From NCBI GenBank assembly GCA_022799315.1, contig JAAWOE010000008.1, forward strand, positions 1 through 53,770: 53,770 nt of DNA, in the 5' to 3' direction. The translations under genes and the position numbers were made by a program. This DNA is from Clostridia bacterium (lineage in GTDB: Bacteria > Bacillota > Clostridia > TANB77 > CAG-508). The notes beneath the pieces were generated by a model. That model made no database searches, was not told where the DNA came from, and was given only the letters and a program-made list of their open reading frames with translations. Below, piece by piece: positions 28,256-37,123 of this stretch (within the stretch, counting starts at the first letter, position 1; each line of letters starts with the position of its first letter).

Positions 28256-28293
28256 AAGAGATGCACCAATAATACATATTTGGTGCATCTCTT
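28256..28293. terminator. Strong terminator
   Basis: AAGAGATGCACCAA pairs with TTGGTGCATCTCTT, then CCTTTTGTT. Confidence 0.9.
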
Positions 28294-28322
28294 CCTTTTG
28301 TTAAAACGTGGTTTACAAGGCG

Positions 28323-28682
28323 TTAAAGCTCTGTTACCTTGTATACAGAATCTGTAATTTTTGAACAGGAAAATTGTTTTGAAGATTTTTCAAAGCACTT
28401 AAATAAAACGTCATCATTTACGGCTTTAATAGTAGCATTTAGCACAACTTTTCCTACAAAAAAGTAAACAGGTGAGAAGTTGTTGCCATCAGAAGGATAT
28501 GATGAGGAGGAATCATATAATGATTCCAGTACTTCCAAATTTTCAACCTTATAAACGTTGTCGGCTACTTCGCTGTAGGCTGAATAATTGGAAAGTCGTT
28601 CAAGCAAAACTTCCAGTTCGCTACTTGATAAATCGTAAGTTGCAACCGTTCCTGTAATAAAAGTGATATTCCGCTTTTCCAT
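28323..28682 (-). CDS. Hypothetical protein (GC-rich unit E)
   Basis: 119 residues: MEKRNITFITGTVATYDL, SSSELEVLLERLSNYS, YKVENLEVLESLYDSSSS, SPVYFFVGKVVLNATIKAV. Soluble with an alternating beta-strand and helix pattern; family not recognised. The fourth codon is CGG (28671-28673). Promoter on the minus strand: TTGATT, 17 bases, TATAAT near 28740. It reads toward the shared terminator at 28256-28293. Confidence 0.65.
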   Translation of the reverse strand: MEKRNITFITGTVATYDLSSSELEVLLERLSNYSAYSEVADNVYKVENLEVLESLYDSSSSYPSDGNNFSPVYFFVGKVVLNATIKAVNDDVLFKCFEKSSKQFSCSKITDSVYKVTEL

Positions 28683-28901
28683 GATAAAACCTCGCTTTCT
28701 TTTTGTACAAAACTTGATTGTTTAGATAATAAAATTATAGCATAATTTTTAACAAAAATCAAATTTATGTTAATTACAGTAATCAAAATCATTTATACGC
28801 CATATATTTTTTAATAAAATGTTGAAAGCAAATAGATATTATAATATAATGTCGATAGAATGAAACGGAATAAATTTAAAAAGAAATAAGGGGAATAAAA
28901 A

Positions 28902-29462
28902 ATGGAAATTACACTTATTTATATTATTTCACAAGTAATTACAGTTGCATATTATGCAATTTTAAGTTTAAGCTATCTATTAAAGGATAGAAATAAAATA
29001 TTAACTGCAAACTTTGTAGCACATATTGGACAAGCAAGTGCAATGGCTATGCTTAATGGCTATACAGGAGCTGCAATGTCAGTTATTATGATGTTACGTG
29101 ATTTAACACTTCTAATACAAGAAAGACAAAAAGAAAAAGGTAAAGAAATCAATAAGAAGATAGATTTAATAATATTGGTTGTAACAGTTATTCTTATCGT
29201 GGCATTAACAATTTTTACATATAATGGAATACTTAGTTTATTATCTGTAATTGCAACATTAATTACAACATATTCGTTATGGCAAAAAAATGTAAAAGCA
29301 TATAAGTTATTAGGATTAATAGCAGGTATTCTATGGCTAGCATATAACATATTTATAATGTCAATTATGGGAATAGTATTAGAATTAATTTTAGTAACAT
29401 GTTCAATAATAGGCTATATAAAAGACGTTAAAAAGGAAAAAACAGAAGTAAAAAATAAATAG
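28902..29462 (+). CDS. YgjV-family inner membrane protein
   Basis: 186 residues, five or six membrane helices starting LIYIISQVITVAYYAILSLSYLL and ending LELILVTCSIIGYIKD. The loop MLNGYTGAAMSVIMMLRDL is typical of YgjV/PF10688 proteins. Function unknown. AAGGGGAAT before ATG 28902; a terminator follows. Confidence 0.75.
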   Translation: MEITLIYIISQVITVAYYAILSLSYLLKDRNKILTANFVAHIGQASAMAMLNGYTGAAMSVIMMLRDLTLLIQERQKEKGKEINKKIDLIILVVTVILIVALTIFTYNGILSLLSVIATLITTYSLWQKNVKAYKLLGLIAGILWLAYNIFIMSIMGIVLELILVTCSIIGYIKDVKKEKTEVKNK

Positions 29463-29468
29463 ACACAA

Positions 29469-29502
29469 CAAAATCTCTACTCATTTATGTGTAGAGATTT
29501 TG
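29469..29502. terminator. Terminator after the YgjV-like gene
   Basis: CAAAATCTCTAC pairs with GTAGAGATTTTG, followed by TTATAG. Confidence 0.85.
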
Positions 29503-29532
29503 TTATAGTATATAACATTTTTAAATATGTAG

Positions 29533-29554
29533 GGGTCGACGACCACGTCGACCC
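29533..29554. repeat. REP palindrome 1
   Basis: 22 bases, GGGTCGAC...GTCGACCC, preceded by GTAG. Member of the window's REP family (seven copies). Confidence 0.85.
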
Positions 29555-29564
29555 AAATCATTTT

Positions 29565-32187
29565 TTATACCCATTCACCATATCTCTTAATATACATCTT
29601 CTTAACAAAGCTTGCGATGAAACAGTAAAGAATAGGGAAGCCTATAATAACTGTTAAATAAATTGGGCTAAACGATACAAGACCAATCCATTTTCCTATA
29701 AAAGTAAATGGAACAATTAAAGCTATAATACTAAGTAAAATTGAAGTTGTGTATACAGGGGCTGAGGCATTACTTTTTATAAATGGTGTTTTAGCAGTTC
29801 TAATAATATGAAGACCAATTAAGTTTGAAACAACTCCATAAGAGAACCATATTGTTTGAAATAGTGCAGCATCATTTGCACGAAGTCCAAATCCAAACCA
29901 TAAAGAGCTAAATACCATTAAATCAAAAATTGAACTAGTTGGACCCATAAATAGCATAAAGTTTAACAAGCTTTTTAAATTCCATTTCTTAGGGTGTGAC
30001 AAATATTCGTCATCTACATTATCAAAAGGGAGAGACAATTGCCCTAAATCATAAAGCAAACTTTGTACTAAAAGTTGAATAGGTGTTATTGGTAAAAATG
30101 GTAGTACAATACTTGCAATTAATACAGAAAGCACTTCGCCAAAATTAAAGCTAACAGCCATTTTAATATATTTTAAAAGATTCGCAAAAGTTCGTCTTCC
30201 TTCAAGTGCACCATCTAATAAAACATTTAAATCTTTTTCTAACAAAATAATATCTGATGTTTCTTTAGCAATATCAACAGCAGTATCAACACTAATACCA
30301 ACATCTGCATTAATAAGTGAAGGACTATCGTTAATTCCGTCCCCCATATAGCCAACAACATTTCCCGCTTCTTTTAATAACCTAATAATTCTTGCCTTTT
30401 GAATAGGAGAGAGTTTGGCAAATATATTAGTATTTCTTAGTAATCGTAAAACAGCAGTGTCAGAAAGCTTATCTATTTTATCTCCCAGAACAATTTTCGA
30501 AGAATTTATATTTACTTTTTCACAAATACATTTAGTAACTTCTAAATTATCACCTGTTAAAACAATAACACGAACCCCTTTATTATTTAGCCTATCTATA
30601 GCAACTTTGGCACTTTCTTTTGGTGGATCTAAAAATCCTATAAATCCCATAAGTACCATTTTTGATTCGTTTTGAACACCAAACTTTTCAATGTCTGAAA
30701 TATCATTTTTTTGACATACAGCAATTACTCTTAATCCATTTTCATTTAGTTTTTTTGTAATAGAACGAATATTGTTTTTGATTTCATTTGTTATAGGAGC
30801 AGTTTCACCCTCATAGTTTACCATTGTACAGACACTTAAAATTTCTTCTACAGCACCTTTTGTTATAAGTTGTTTCTTAGTACCATCAGAGACCACAACA
30901 GATAATCTACGTCTTGAAAAATCAAAAGGAATTTCATCTAACTTAGTATATTTTTCTACGATATCTTGCATATTGTGTTCATTTGCTCTTTTTATAATTG
31001 CTTCATCTATATTTCCTTTTAAACCTGTTTGGAAATATGCATTTAAAAAAGCATGTTTTAAAACTTTAAAGTTTTCATTTCCTTTAACATCTAAATATTT
31101 ATCAAGAACAATTTCATCTTTAGTAAGAGTTCCTGTTTTATCTGTGCATAAAATATTCATTGCACCAAAACTTTGTATTGCATCTAGCTTTTTTACAATT
31201 GTTTTCTTTTTAGACATTCTAATTGCACCTTTAGCGAGGGTAGAAGATAGTATAACTGGTAATAATAAAGGAGTTATACCAATAGCAATTGCAACAGAAA
31301 AAGTAAAGGCTGTTAATACATCATGTTTCCAAACACTAATTAAGAATGTAATTGGAATCATAATAAGCATGAATTTAACTAAAAGTTTGCTTACACTTTC
31401 TAAACCCTTTTGAAAAGCAGTCTTAGGTTTGCCACTTGTGATAGTTTTTGATATTTTTCCTAGATATGTGTCATTTGCAGTTTTTATAACGACAGCTTTT
31501 GCACTACCGCTTATAACATTTGTTCCCATAAAACAGATGGTGTCTAAGTCTGTTATATTTTTTATATCTTTAGGAGAAGATAATTTTGAATATGAAGATT
31601 TTTTTACAGCTTCAGATTCACCAGTAAGAGTTGATTGGCTAACATGTAAATTATTATCTTCAATTATACGAACATCTGCAGGAAGTAGTGAACCAGCAGA
31701 TAGAAAAACAATATCTCCTTTAACAAGTTCTTTTATAGGAATATCCACTGTTCTACCATCACGTAGAACAGTGGCAGTAGTTGCAACAAGACTTCTTAGT
31801 TTTGCTGCAGCTTTATTTGAACGATACTCTTGTACAAATTCTAGAATAGTACTTGCACTTACAAGTATTAAAATAACTACAATGTTGGCATAACTAGGAG
31901 TATGTGCTAAAACAATATCTGTATAAATAAGAACAATGCAAATAGCAAGTAAAATAACATTAAAAGGGCTAAGAAGACTAGCAAATAAGTAGTGATACCA
32001 CTTTCTTTCTCTAGCTTGTTTTAGTTCATTTAAGCCATTTTTTTGCAATAAGCTTTTAGCATATTGTTCAGTATTTCCGCTCCTTTAGAAAATTCATTTT
32101 AGAAAAAAATTCATCTGGAGGTAACACTGTTTCTGTACCATATTTTTCTATTAAATTAACTTCTTCTAACTTTACATTTGAATCCAT
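29565..32187 (-). CDS. Mg-type P-type ATPase (MgtA-like), start joined by a CGGA +1 shift
   Basis: About 873 residues. The main frame from 32048 has VVILILVSAST, the phosphorylation motif ILCTDKTGTLTKDE, GLDPP..., TGDNLEV and MGDGINDSPSL, plus about ten membrane helices as in MgtA-type (type IIIB) ATPases that import Mg2+. The N-terminal 36 codons start at ATG 32187 (AAAGGTGAG upstream) and end GAG CGG AAA TAC TGA; skipping the C at 32079 continues NTEQYAKSLLQKNGLNELKQARERK into the main frame. The family has a Gly-Leu at this place (EGLSxEEAxxRL), so the shifted residue fits Gly. Without the shift only 39 codons are made from the N terminus. Confidence 0.85.
32076..32079 (-). other. CGGA +1 frameshift site in the P-type ATPase
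   Basis: The 0-frame reads GAG CGG AAA TAC TGA. The +1 frame is GAG GGA AAT ACT GAA, rejoining the ATPase frame. Confidence 0.75.
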
Positions 32188-32422
32188 AAACTCACCTTTT
32201 TGAAAAACTATTTATTAAAGTATGTCACAAATATAGGAAAAACATACATTGTATCAGGATATTAAACGATGGTTTAAGTAAGCATATACTATATGTTCAT
32301 GATAATATTAGCAAAACATAATGTTAATAAATACAGCTGGAATCAACACATACTTGAAATTTACATAAATATAAGTTATAATATTAATAGCTATGAAAAA
32401 TATGGCAGAAAGGAGAACTAGA

Positions 32423-32764
32423 ATGATCACCAAAGTCAAATTACAAAATGGAGGGGTGATAGCAGTTCGGATAGAAAACGGACAAATCGCTGAAATCACC
32501 TATTCACACGGTGTGACAAAGATTGCCAAAAGAGAGGAAACGGAGGAAATTAAGTTCCGATTGGAAAACATCTTTGTCGAAAATCTCGAAATGTTTAAGC
32601 AAATTCTCAGGAGTATTAAAGAGGACAAAGACTTCTTATCTTTTGGCTATAGTTTGCTGGAACAGAAAAGGAATGCTAAGTTAAAAGTAATGTTGGACTA
32701 TCGCAAAGAATGTGACAGACGGCTTAAGCAGATGCAGGAAGAGGTTGACAAGTACATGCTGTAA
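32423..32764 (+). CDS. Hypothetical protein (GC-rich unit F)
   Basis: 113 residues from ATG 32423, the first ATG after AAAGGAG (7 bases). MITKVKLQNGGVIAVRIENGQ, then KFRLENIFVENLEMFKQI, and a basic helical C terminus (LDYRKECDRRLKQMQEEVDKY). Soluble, possibly DNA or RNA binding by charge; not recognised. In-frame CGG at 32468 and 32720. The promoter is TTGAAA, 17 bases, TATAAT (about 32354-32382), with a terminator at 32797-32827. Confidence 0.7.
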   Translation: MITKVKLQNGGVIAVRIENGQIAEITYSHGVTKIAKREETEEIKFRLENIFVENLEMFKQILRSIKEDKDFLSFGYSLLEQKRNAKLKVMLDYRKECDRRLKQMQEEVDKYML

Positions 32765-32796
32765 CGATGGCGGGTGTGTTGTAAAAAGGTTCTAAA

Positions 32797-32827
32797 AAGG
32801 AGGAGCAGAGTATTGCTCCTCTTTTTA
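32797..32827 (+). terminator. Terminator of unit F
   Basis: GAGGAGCA...TGCTCCTC hairpin followed by TTTTTAT. Confidence 0.85.
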
Positions 32828-32948
32828 TACGCTAAGAAAATGTTATTTTAATGATTTAAGTAGCTCTACGTGGGTGATGTGATTTTCTTAATTATGAATT
32901 TTACTTGACATATAAAAACATGTGTTCTATAATAAGGATGGTGATATT

Positions 32949-34169
32949 ATGGAAAGACAAATATTACATGTAGATGTAAATAATGCGTTTTTATCATGGA
33001 CAGCAGTGGATAGATTAAAAAATGGAGAAGAATTAGATATAAGAACAATTCCATCAATTATTGGTGGAGATGAAGCTAGCCGTCATGGAGTAGTGCTTGC
33101 TAAAAGTATGAAAGCAAAAGAATTTGGAATAAAAACAGGAGAACCAATATATCAAGCAAGAAAAAAATGTCCAAACTTGCAAGCATTTCAAGGGGACTAT
33201 AATTCATATAAAAAACATTCAGATGAACTATATAAAATACTATTAGAATATACAGATAAAATAGAAAGATTTTCTATAGACGAATGTTTTATGGATTTAA
33301 CAGGATTTTTAAGAAAAGATGAAAAGTTAATTGATAAAGCATATGAAATCAATAAAAGAGTAAAAGAAGAATTAGGGTTTAGTGTAAATGTTGGAGTAGC
33401 AAGCAATAAATTACTTGCAAAAATGGCATCAGATTTTACAAAACCAGACAGAGTACATACATTGTATAAAGAAGAAATTGCAAAGAAAATGTGGACGCTT
33501 CCAGTATCGGAATTGTTTATGGTTGGAAGAAAAAGCCTACCTAAATTACAACAATTAGGAATAAAAACAATTGGAGATTTAGCAAAACAAGATAAAACTA
33601 TGTTAATAAAACGATTTGGAAAACATGGTAAAATCATGTGGGAATATGCAAATGGAATTGATGAAAGTGGGGTTGTATATGAATATGAACAGCCCAAATG
33701 TGTGGGCAATTCTATAACTCTTCCACAAGACATATATAACATAAATAAATTGAATGAAATACTACTTGCTCTATCTGAACAGGTGGCATATAGATTAAGA
33801 AAATATGAGTTAAAAGCAAGTGTAGTTAGTGTACAAATAAGAACAAAAGATTTTACAAATTTTTCTCATCAAAAAAAGCTAGATAAACCAACCAATATTA
33901 CAAAAGAAATATACGAAGCAAGTAAGGAATTATTAGAACAATTACACCAAAATAGAGGAATAAGATTAATAGGAATACAAACTAGCAAATTAGTAGAAAA
34001 AGACCAAATGCAATTATCAATTTTTGAACAAAAAGATAATCCGAAACAGGAGAAAATTGATAATGTAATTGATAGCCTAAAAAACAAGTATGGATATAAT
34101 GTAGTTACAAGAGCTGGTGAAATGAAGGTTAAAGATATGTTAAATATTAGAAAAGAAAAGCAAGAATAA
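32949..34169 (+). CDS. dinB: DNA polymerase IV (Y-family)
   Basis: 406 residues from ATG 32949. The catalytic Asp motifs are HVDVNNAFLSW (residues 6-16) and FSIDECFMDLTGF; the thumb and little finger follow (MVGRKSLPKLQQLGIKTIGDL; ASVVSVQIRTKDFTNFSHQ). An error-prone translesion polymerase. The promoter TTGACA (32905-32910), 17 bases, TATAAT (32928-32933) and the AGGATGG site place translation close to the transcript start. I see no LexA-type box. The reading frame is intact. Confidence 0.95.
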   Translation: MERQILHVDVNNAFLSWTAVDRLKNGEELDIRTIPSIIGGDEASRHGVVLAKSMKAKEFGIKTGEPIYQARKKCPNLQAFQGDYNSYKKHSDELYKILLEYTDKIERFSIDECFMDLTGFLRKDEKLIDKAYEINKRVKEELGFSVNVGVASNKLLAKMASDFTKPDRVHTLYKEEIAKKMWTLPVSELFMVGRKSLPKLQQLGIKTIGDLAKQDKTMLIKRFGKHGKIMWEYANGIDESGVVYEYEQPKCVGNSITLPQDIYNINKLNEILLALSEQVAYRLRKYELKASVVSVQIRTKDFTNFSHQKKLDKPTNITKEIYEASKELLEQLHQNRGIRLIGIQTSKLVEKDQMQLSIFEQKDNPKQEKIDNVIDSLKNKYGYNVVTRAGEMKVKDMLNIRKEKQE

Positions 34170-34249
34170 CGTCCTAAAATAGTAACAACATTTTATAAAA
34201 TTCATATTATATAATATAGCACTTATATAGTGTTATAAGGAGGTGAAAT

Positions 34250-34510
34250 ATGATGGATATGGAACCAAAATGTTATTATGAAGAGAAAAAATGTTGTTAT
34301 AAAGAAAGAAAATGTTGCGTAGACTTAATTCTTACTATTCTTTTAGTTTCTTTTGCATTTGTTTTAGGACTTATTATAGGAGCTCTTACTGGAATATTAG
34401 TTCTTTTAGGATTAGGTGCTTTTATAGCAGTTGCTGTAATATTAGCGTTATTAATTGTGTTAAGAATTGTTACTCTTATATGTTGTAAAAAACAAAAGAA
34501 ATGCTGCTAA
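34250..34510 (+). CDS. Cysteine-rich two-end membrane protein
   Basis: 86 residues with AAGGAGGTG upstream. The N terminus has repeated Cys-Cys motifs (KKCCYKERKCC), two hydrophobic helices (LILTILLVSFAFVLGLIIGAL and ILALLIVLRIVTLIC), and a C-terminal CCKKQKKCC. The Cys pairs at both ends suggest metal binding or disulfide linkage at the membrane face. Family not recognised. Confidence 0.65.
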   Translation: MMDMEPKCYYEEKKCCYKERKCCVDLILTILLVSFAFVLGLIIGALTGILVLLGLGAFIAVAVILALLIVLRIVTLICCKKQKKCC

Positions 34511-34662
34511 TTTATAGAATTTGTAAGGTACAAGCATTTTATAGTAATAATCGTGTATCAAAAGATACACGGTTACATAGGAAAATAAAAAAATAATATA
34601 AAAACAATTGCAAAATAGATATGTTTTATATATAATAAGAAAAAATATTAAGGAGAATAAAA

Positions 34663-35508
34663 ATGGAACTAATAGATGGTAAAGCACTTGCAAAAAGTAT
34701 TCGTGAAAACTTGAAACTAGAAGTAGATGAACTAAAGAAAGCAGGAATAAATCCTAGACTTGCTGTTATTATGGTAGGAGACGATAAGGCCTCTAAAGTA
34801 TATGTAAAAAACAAATCTAAAGCATGTGAAGAAATAGGGATAGATTATAAAGAATATTTATTAGATGATAATACAACGATGGACGAGCTATTAAACTTAA
34901 TTCATATTTTAAATGTTGATAAAAACATTCATGGAATATTACTACAAAGCCCATTGCCAAAAAACTTAGATATAAATGAAGCATTTAAGGAAATTGCTAC
35001 AGAAAAAGATGTTGATGGATTTAACCCAATTAATGTTGGAAAACTTAGCTTAAATCAAGACTGTTTTGTATCTTGTACACCATATGGAATTATAAAAATG
35101 TTAGAAGCTTATAATATACCAACAGAAGGAGCACATGCTGTTATTGTTGGAAGAAGTAATATTGTTGGAAAACCATTATTACAATGTTTATTAAATAAAA
35201 ATGCAACAGTTACAATTTGTCATTCAAAAACTAAAAATATTGAAGAAACAACAAAAAATGCAGATATATTAATAGCAGCACTTGGAAAACCAAACTTTAT
35301 AAAAGCAAATATGGTAAGAGAAGGTGCAGTTGTAATAGATGTAGGAATTAATAGAGACGAAAATGGTAAAATTGTAGGGGATGTTGATTTTGAAGATGTA
35401 TCAAAAAAAGCATCATACATAACACCAGTGCCAGGTGGAGTTGGACCAATGACAATTGCTATGCTTATGGCAAATGTAGTTAAGTCTGCAAAAACTAGAA
35501 TGAAATAG
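34663..35508 (+). CDS. folD: Methylenetetrahydrofolate dehydrogenase / methenyltetrahydrofolate cyclohydrolase
   Basis: 281 residues. It interconverts 5,10-methylene- and 10-formyl-THF using NADP. Motifs: VGDDKASKVYVKNKSKACEE (with the catalytic Lys), LLQSPLPKNLD, VDGFNP, the Rossmann VIVGRSNIVGKPL, and PGGVGPMTIAML. AAGGAGAAT upstream. A terminator-like hairpin lies at about 35540-35585 with TTTTTTTG. Confidence 0.95.
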   Translation: MELIDGKALAKSIRENLKLEVDELKKAGINPRLAVIMVGDDKASKVYVKNKSKACEEIGIDYKEYLLDDNTTMDELLNLIHILNVDKNIHGILLQSPLPKNLDINEAFKEIATEKDVDGFNPINVGKLSLNQDCFVSCTPYGIIKMLEAYNIPTEGAHAVIVGRSNIVGKPLLQCLLNKNATVTICHSKTKNIEETTKNADILIAALGKPNFIKANMVREGAVVIDVGINRDENGKIVGDVDFEDVSKKASYITPVPGGVGPMTIAMLMANVVKSAKTRMK

Positions 35509-35606
35509 GACATATTAATTTTTGGGGAAATTAATAGATTAATAAATCGAAGGGAAGCGATTATTTTTATGCTTCTCTTTTTTTGTTGATTAAGGAGGTA
35601 AAGAAG

Positions 35607-36119
35607 ATGTATAAATTAGAATTAAGAAATAGAAAATCAATTAGATTAAAGCAATATGACTATTCGAGTCAAGGGATGTACTTTATAACAATATGTGTTA
35701 AAAATAGAGAATGTATACTATCAAAAATTAATTGCAAACAAGGTATAGGGGTCGACGACCACGTCGACCCAATTAAATTACAAACATGTGGAAAGATAGT
35801 ACAGGAAAAAATAAAAAATATCAATTATGCATATGAGAATGTGATGGTAAATCAATATGTAATAATGCCTAATCATATTCATATGTTAATAGAAATAAAA
35901 GAAAAAGACAGAAAAAATGGGTCGATGAGGGCATCGACCCCTACAATACCCCAAATAGTAAATGCGTTGAAAGGACTAATAACAAAACAGATTGGATTTT
36001 CGATTTTTCAACGAAACTATTATGAACATATTGTAAGAAATGAAAAGGAATGTTTAAAAATACAAGAATATATAAAAAACAATCCGTTAAATTGGGAAGA
36101 AGATGAATTGAATATGTAG
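35607..36119 (+). CDS. REP-associated tyrosine transposase (RAYT) with REPs inside its own gene
   Basis: 170 residues, ATG 35607 after AAGGAGGT. The HUH motif is in MPNHIHMLIEI (residues about 94-104) and the catalytic tyrosine in SIFQRNYYEHIVRNEKE. It belongs to the Y1 (IS200-like) transposases that move REP sequences. Unusually, one REP (35749-35770) encodes the GVDDHVDP segment and another, inverted, (35919-35940) encodes GSMRASTP. The stop codon TAG at 36117-36119 abuts the downstream REP at 36120. The frame is intact and the palindromes are read through in phase. Confidence 0.85.
   Translation: MYKLELRNRKSIRLKQYDYSSQGMYFITICVKNRECILSKINCKQGIGVDDHVDPIKLQTCGKIVQEKIKNINYAYENVMVNQYVIMPNHIHMLIEIKEKDRKNGSMRASTPTIPQIVNALKGLITKQIGFSIFQRNYYEHIVRNEKECLKIQEYIKNNPLNWEEDELNM
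35749..35770. repeat. REP palindrome 2, inside the RAYT gene
   Basis: Same 22-base sequence as REP 1 (GGGTCGAC...GTCGACCC), here coding for part of the RAYT. Confidence 0.85.
35919..35940. repeat. REP palindrome 3, inside the RAYT gene, inverted
   Basis: GGGTCGATG...CATCGACCC, followed by CCTAC, so inverted relative to REP 2 (148 bases away). Confidence 0.85.
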
Positions 36120-36141
36120 GGGTCGACGCCTTCGTCGACCC
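36120..36141. repeat. REP palindrome 4, at the RAYT stop codon
   Basis: GGGTCGACG...CGTCGACCC; its conserved GTAG prefix overlaps the RAYT stop codon. Confidence 0.85.
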
Positions 36142-36180
36142 ACAAATTGATATAGAATGATTAGTCTTTAGGAGGTAAAA

Positions 36181-37032
36181 ATGGAATATTGGATATGGTT
36201 ATCTAGAATTGAAGGATTAGGACCAATAAAAATAAAAGAATTATTAAAACAATATAAAACGCCAGAAAACATATGGGAATTAGATAAAAAGAAATTGATG
36301 CAAACAAAAGGAATTGGAGAGAATATAGCAAACAGCATATTGAAAAAGGAATACAGAGAAAATTTAGAACAATACGTAAAATATATGAAAAAATACAATA
36401 TAGGAATAATCACAATAGAAGACAAAGATTATCCTAAAAAATTGTTACATATTTATGATGCACCAGCTATATTATATTACAAAGGAGATAAAAAATTGCT
36501 GCATACTGATATCATTGCTATGATTGGTTGTAGAGAATGTAGCAATTATGGAAAAGAGGTAAGCATAAAATTTTCTTATGAACTTGCAAAAAAGGGCATT
36601 ACAATTATAAGTGGAATGGCAAAAGGGATTGATAGCTATTCTCATATTGGGTGTATTAAAGCAGGCGGTAAAACAATCGCAGTATTAGGAAGTGGACTTG
36701 ATATAATCTATCCAAAAGAAAATTGCTTACTATATGATGAAATTTTATCTGCAAAGGGATTAATTTTATCAGAATATGTGATTGGCACTAAACCAAGTAA
36801 ATTAAACTTTCCGGCAAGAAATAGGATAATAAGCGGATTAAGCAATGGGGTGATTGTTGTTGAAGCAAAAGGGAAAAGTGGAACTCTAAACACAGTGGAT
36901 TTTGCATTAGAACAAGGAAAAGATATTTTTGTAGTACCAGGTAATATTACAAGTACTAATTCAACTGGTACAAATGAATTAATAAAACAAGGGGCAAGTT
37001 GTGTAACTGGTGTGGAAGATATATTGAAATGA
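36181..37032 (+). CDS. dprA: DNA processing protein DprA
   Basis: 283 residues. N-terminal helix-hairpin-helix region (IEGLGPIKIKELL, TKGIGENIANSIL), then the Rossmann-like DNA-binding core with MIGCRECSNYG, SGMAKGIDSYSHIGCIKAGG, GSGLDIIYPKEN, FPARNRIISGLSNGV and VPGNITSTNSTGTNELIKQG. It loads RecA on incoming single-stranded DNA during transformation. The usual C-terminal winged helix is short or missing. GGAGGT before ATG; stop is TGA. RAYT ends 61 bases upstream. Confidence 0.95.
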   Translation: MEYWIWLSRIEGLGPIKIKELLKQYKTPENIWELDKKKLMQTKGIGENIANSILKKEYRENLEQYVKYMKKYNIGIITIEDKDYPKKLLHIYDAPAILYYKGDKKLLHTDIIAMIGCRECSNYGKEVSIKFSYELAKKGITIISGMAKGIDSYSHIGCIKAGGKTIAVLGSGLDIIYPKENCLLYDEILSAKGLILSEYVIGTKPSKLNFPARNRIISGLSNGVIVVEAKGKSGTLNTVDFALEQGKDIFVVPGNITSTNSTGTNELIKQGASCVTGVEDILK

Positions 37033-37123
37033 ATCATTAAAATTTTATTAAAACTCTTTATCTTTTTTTAATAATGTAATATAATGTAACATGTACTTTT
37101 ACATTACAAAGGAGGATATTTTA

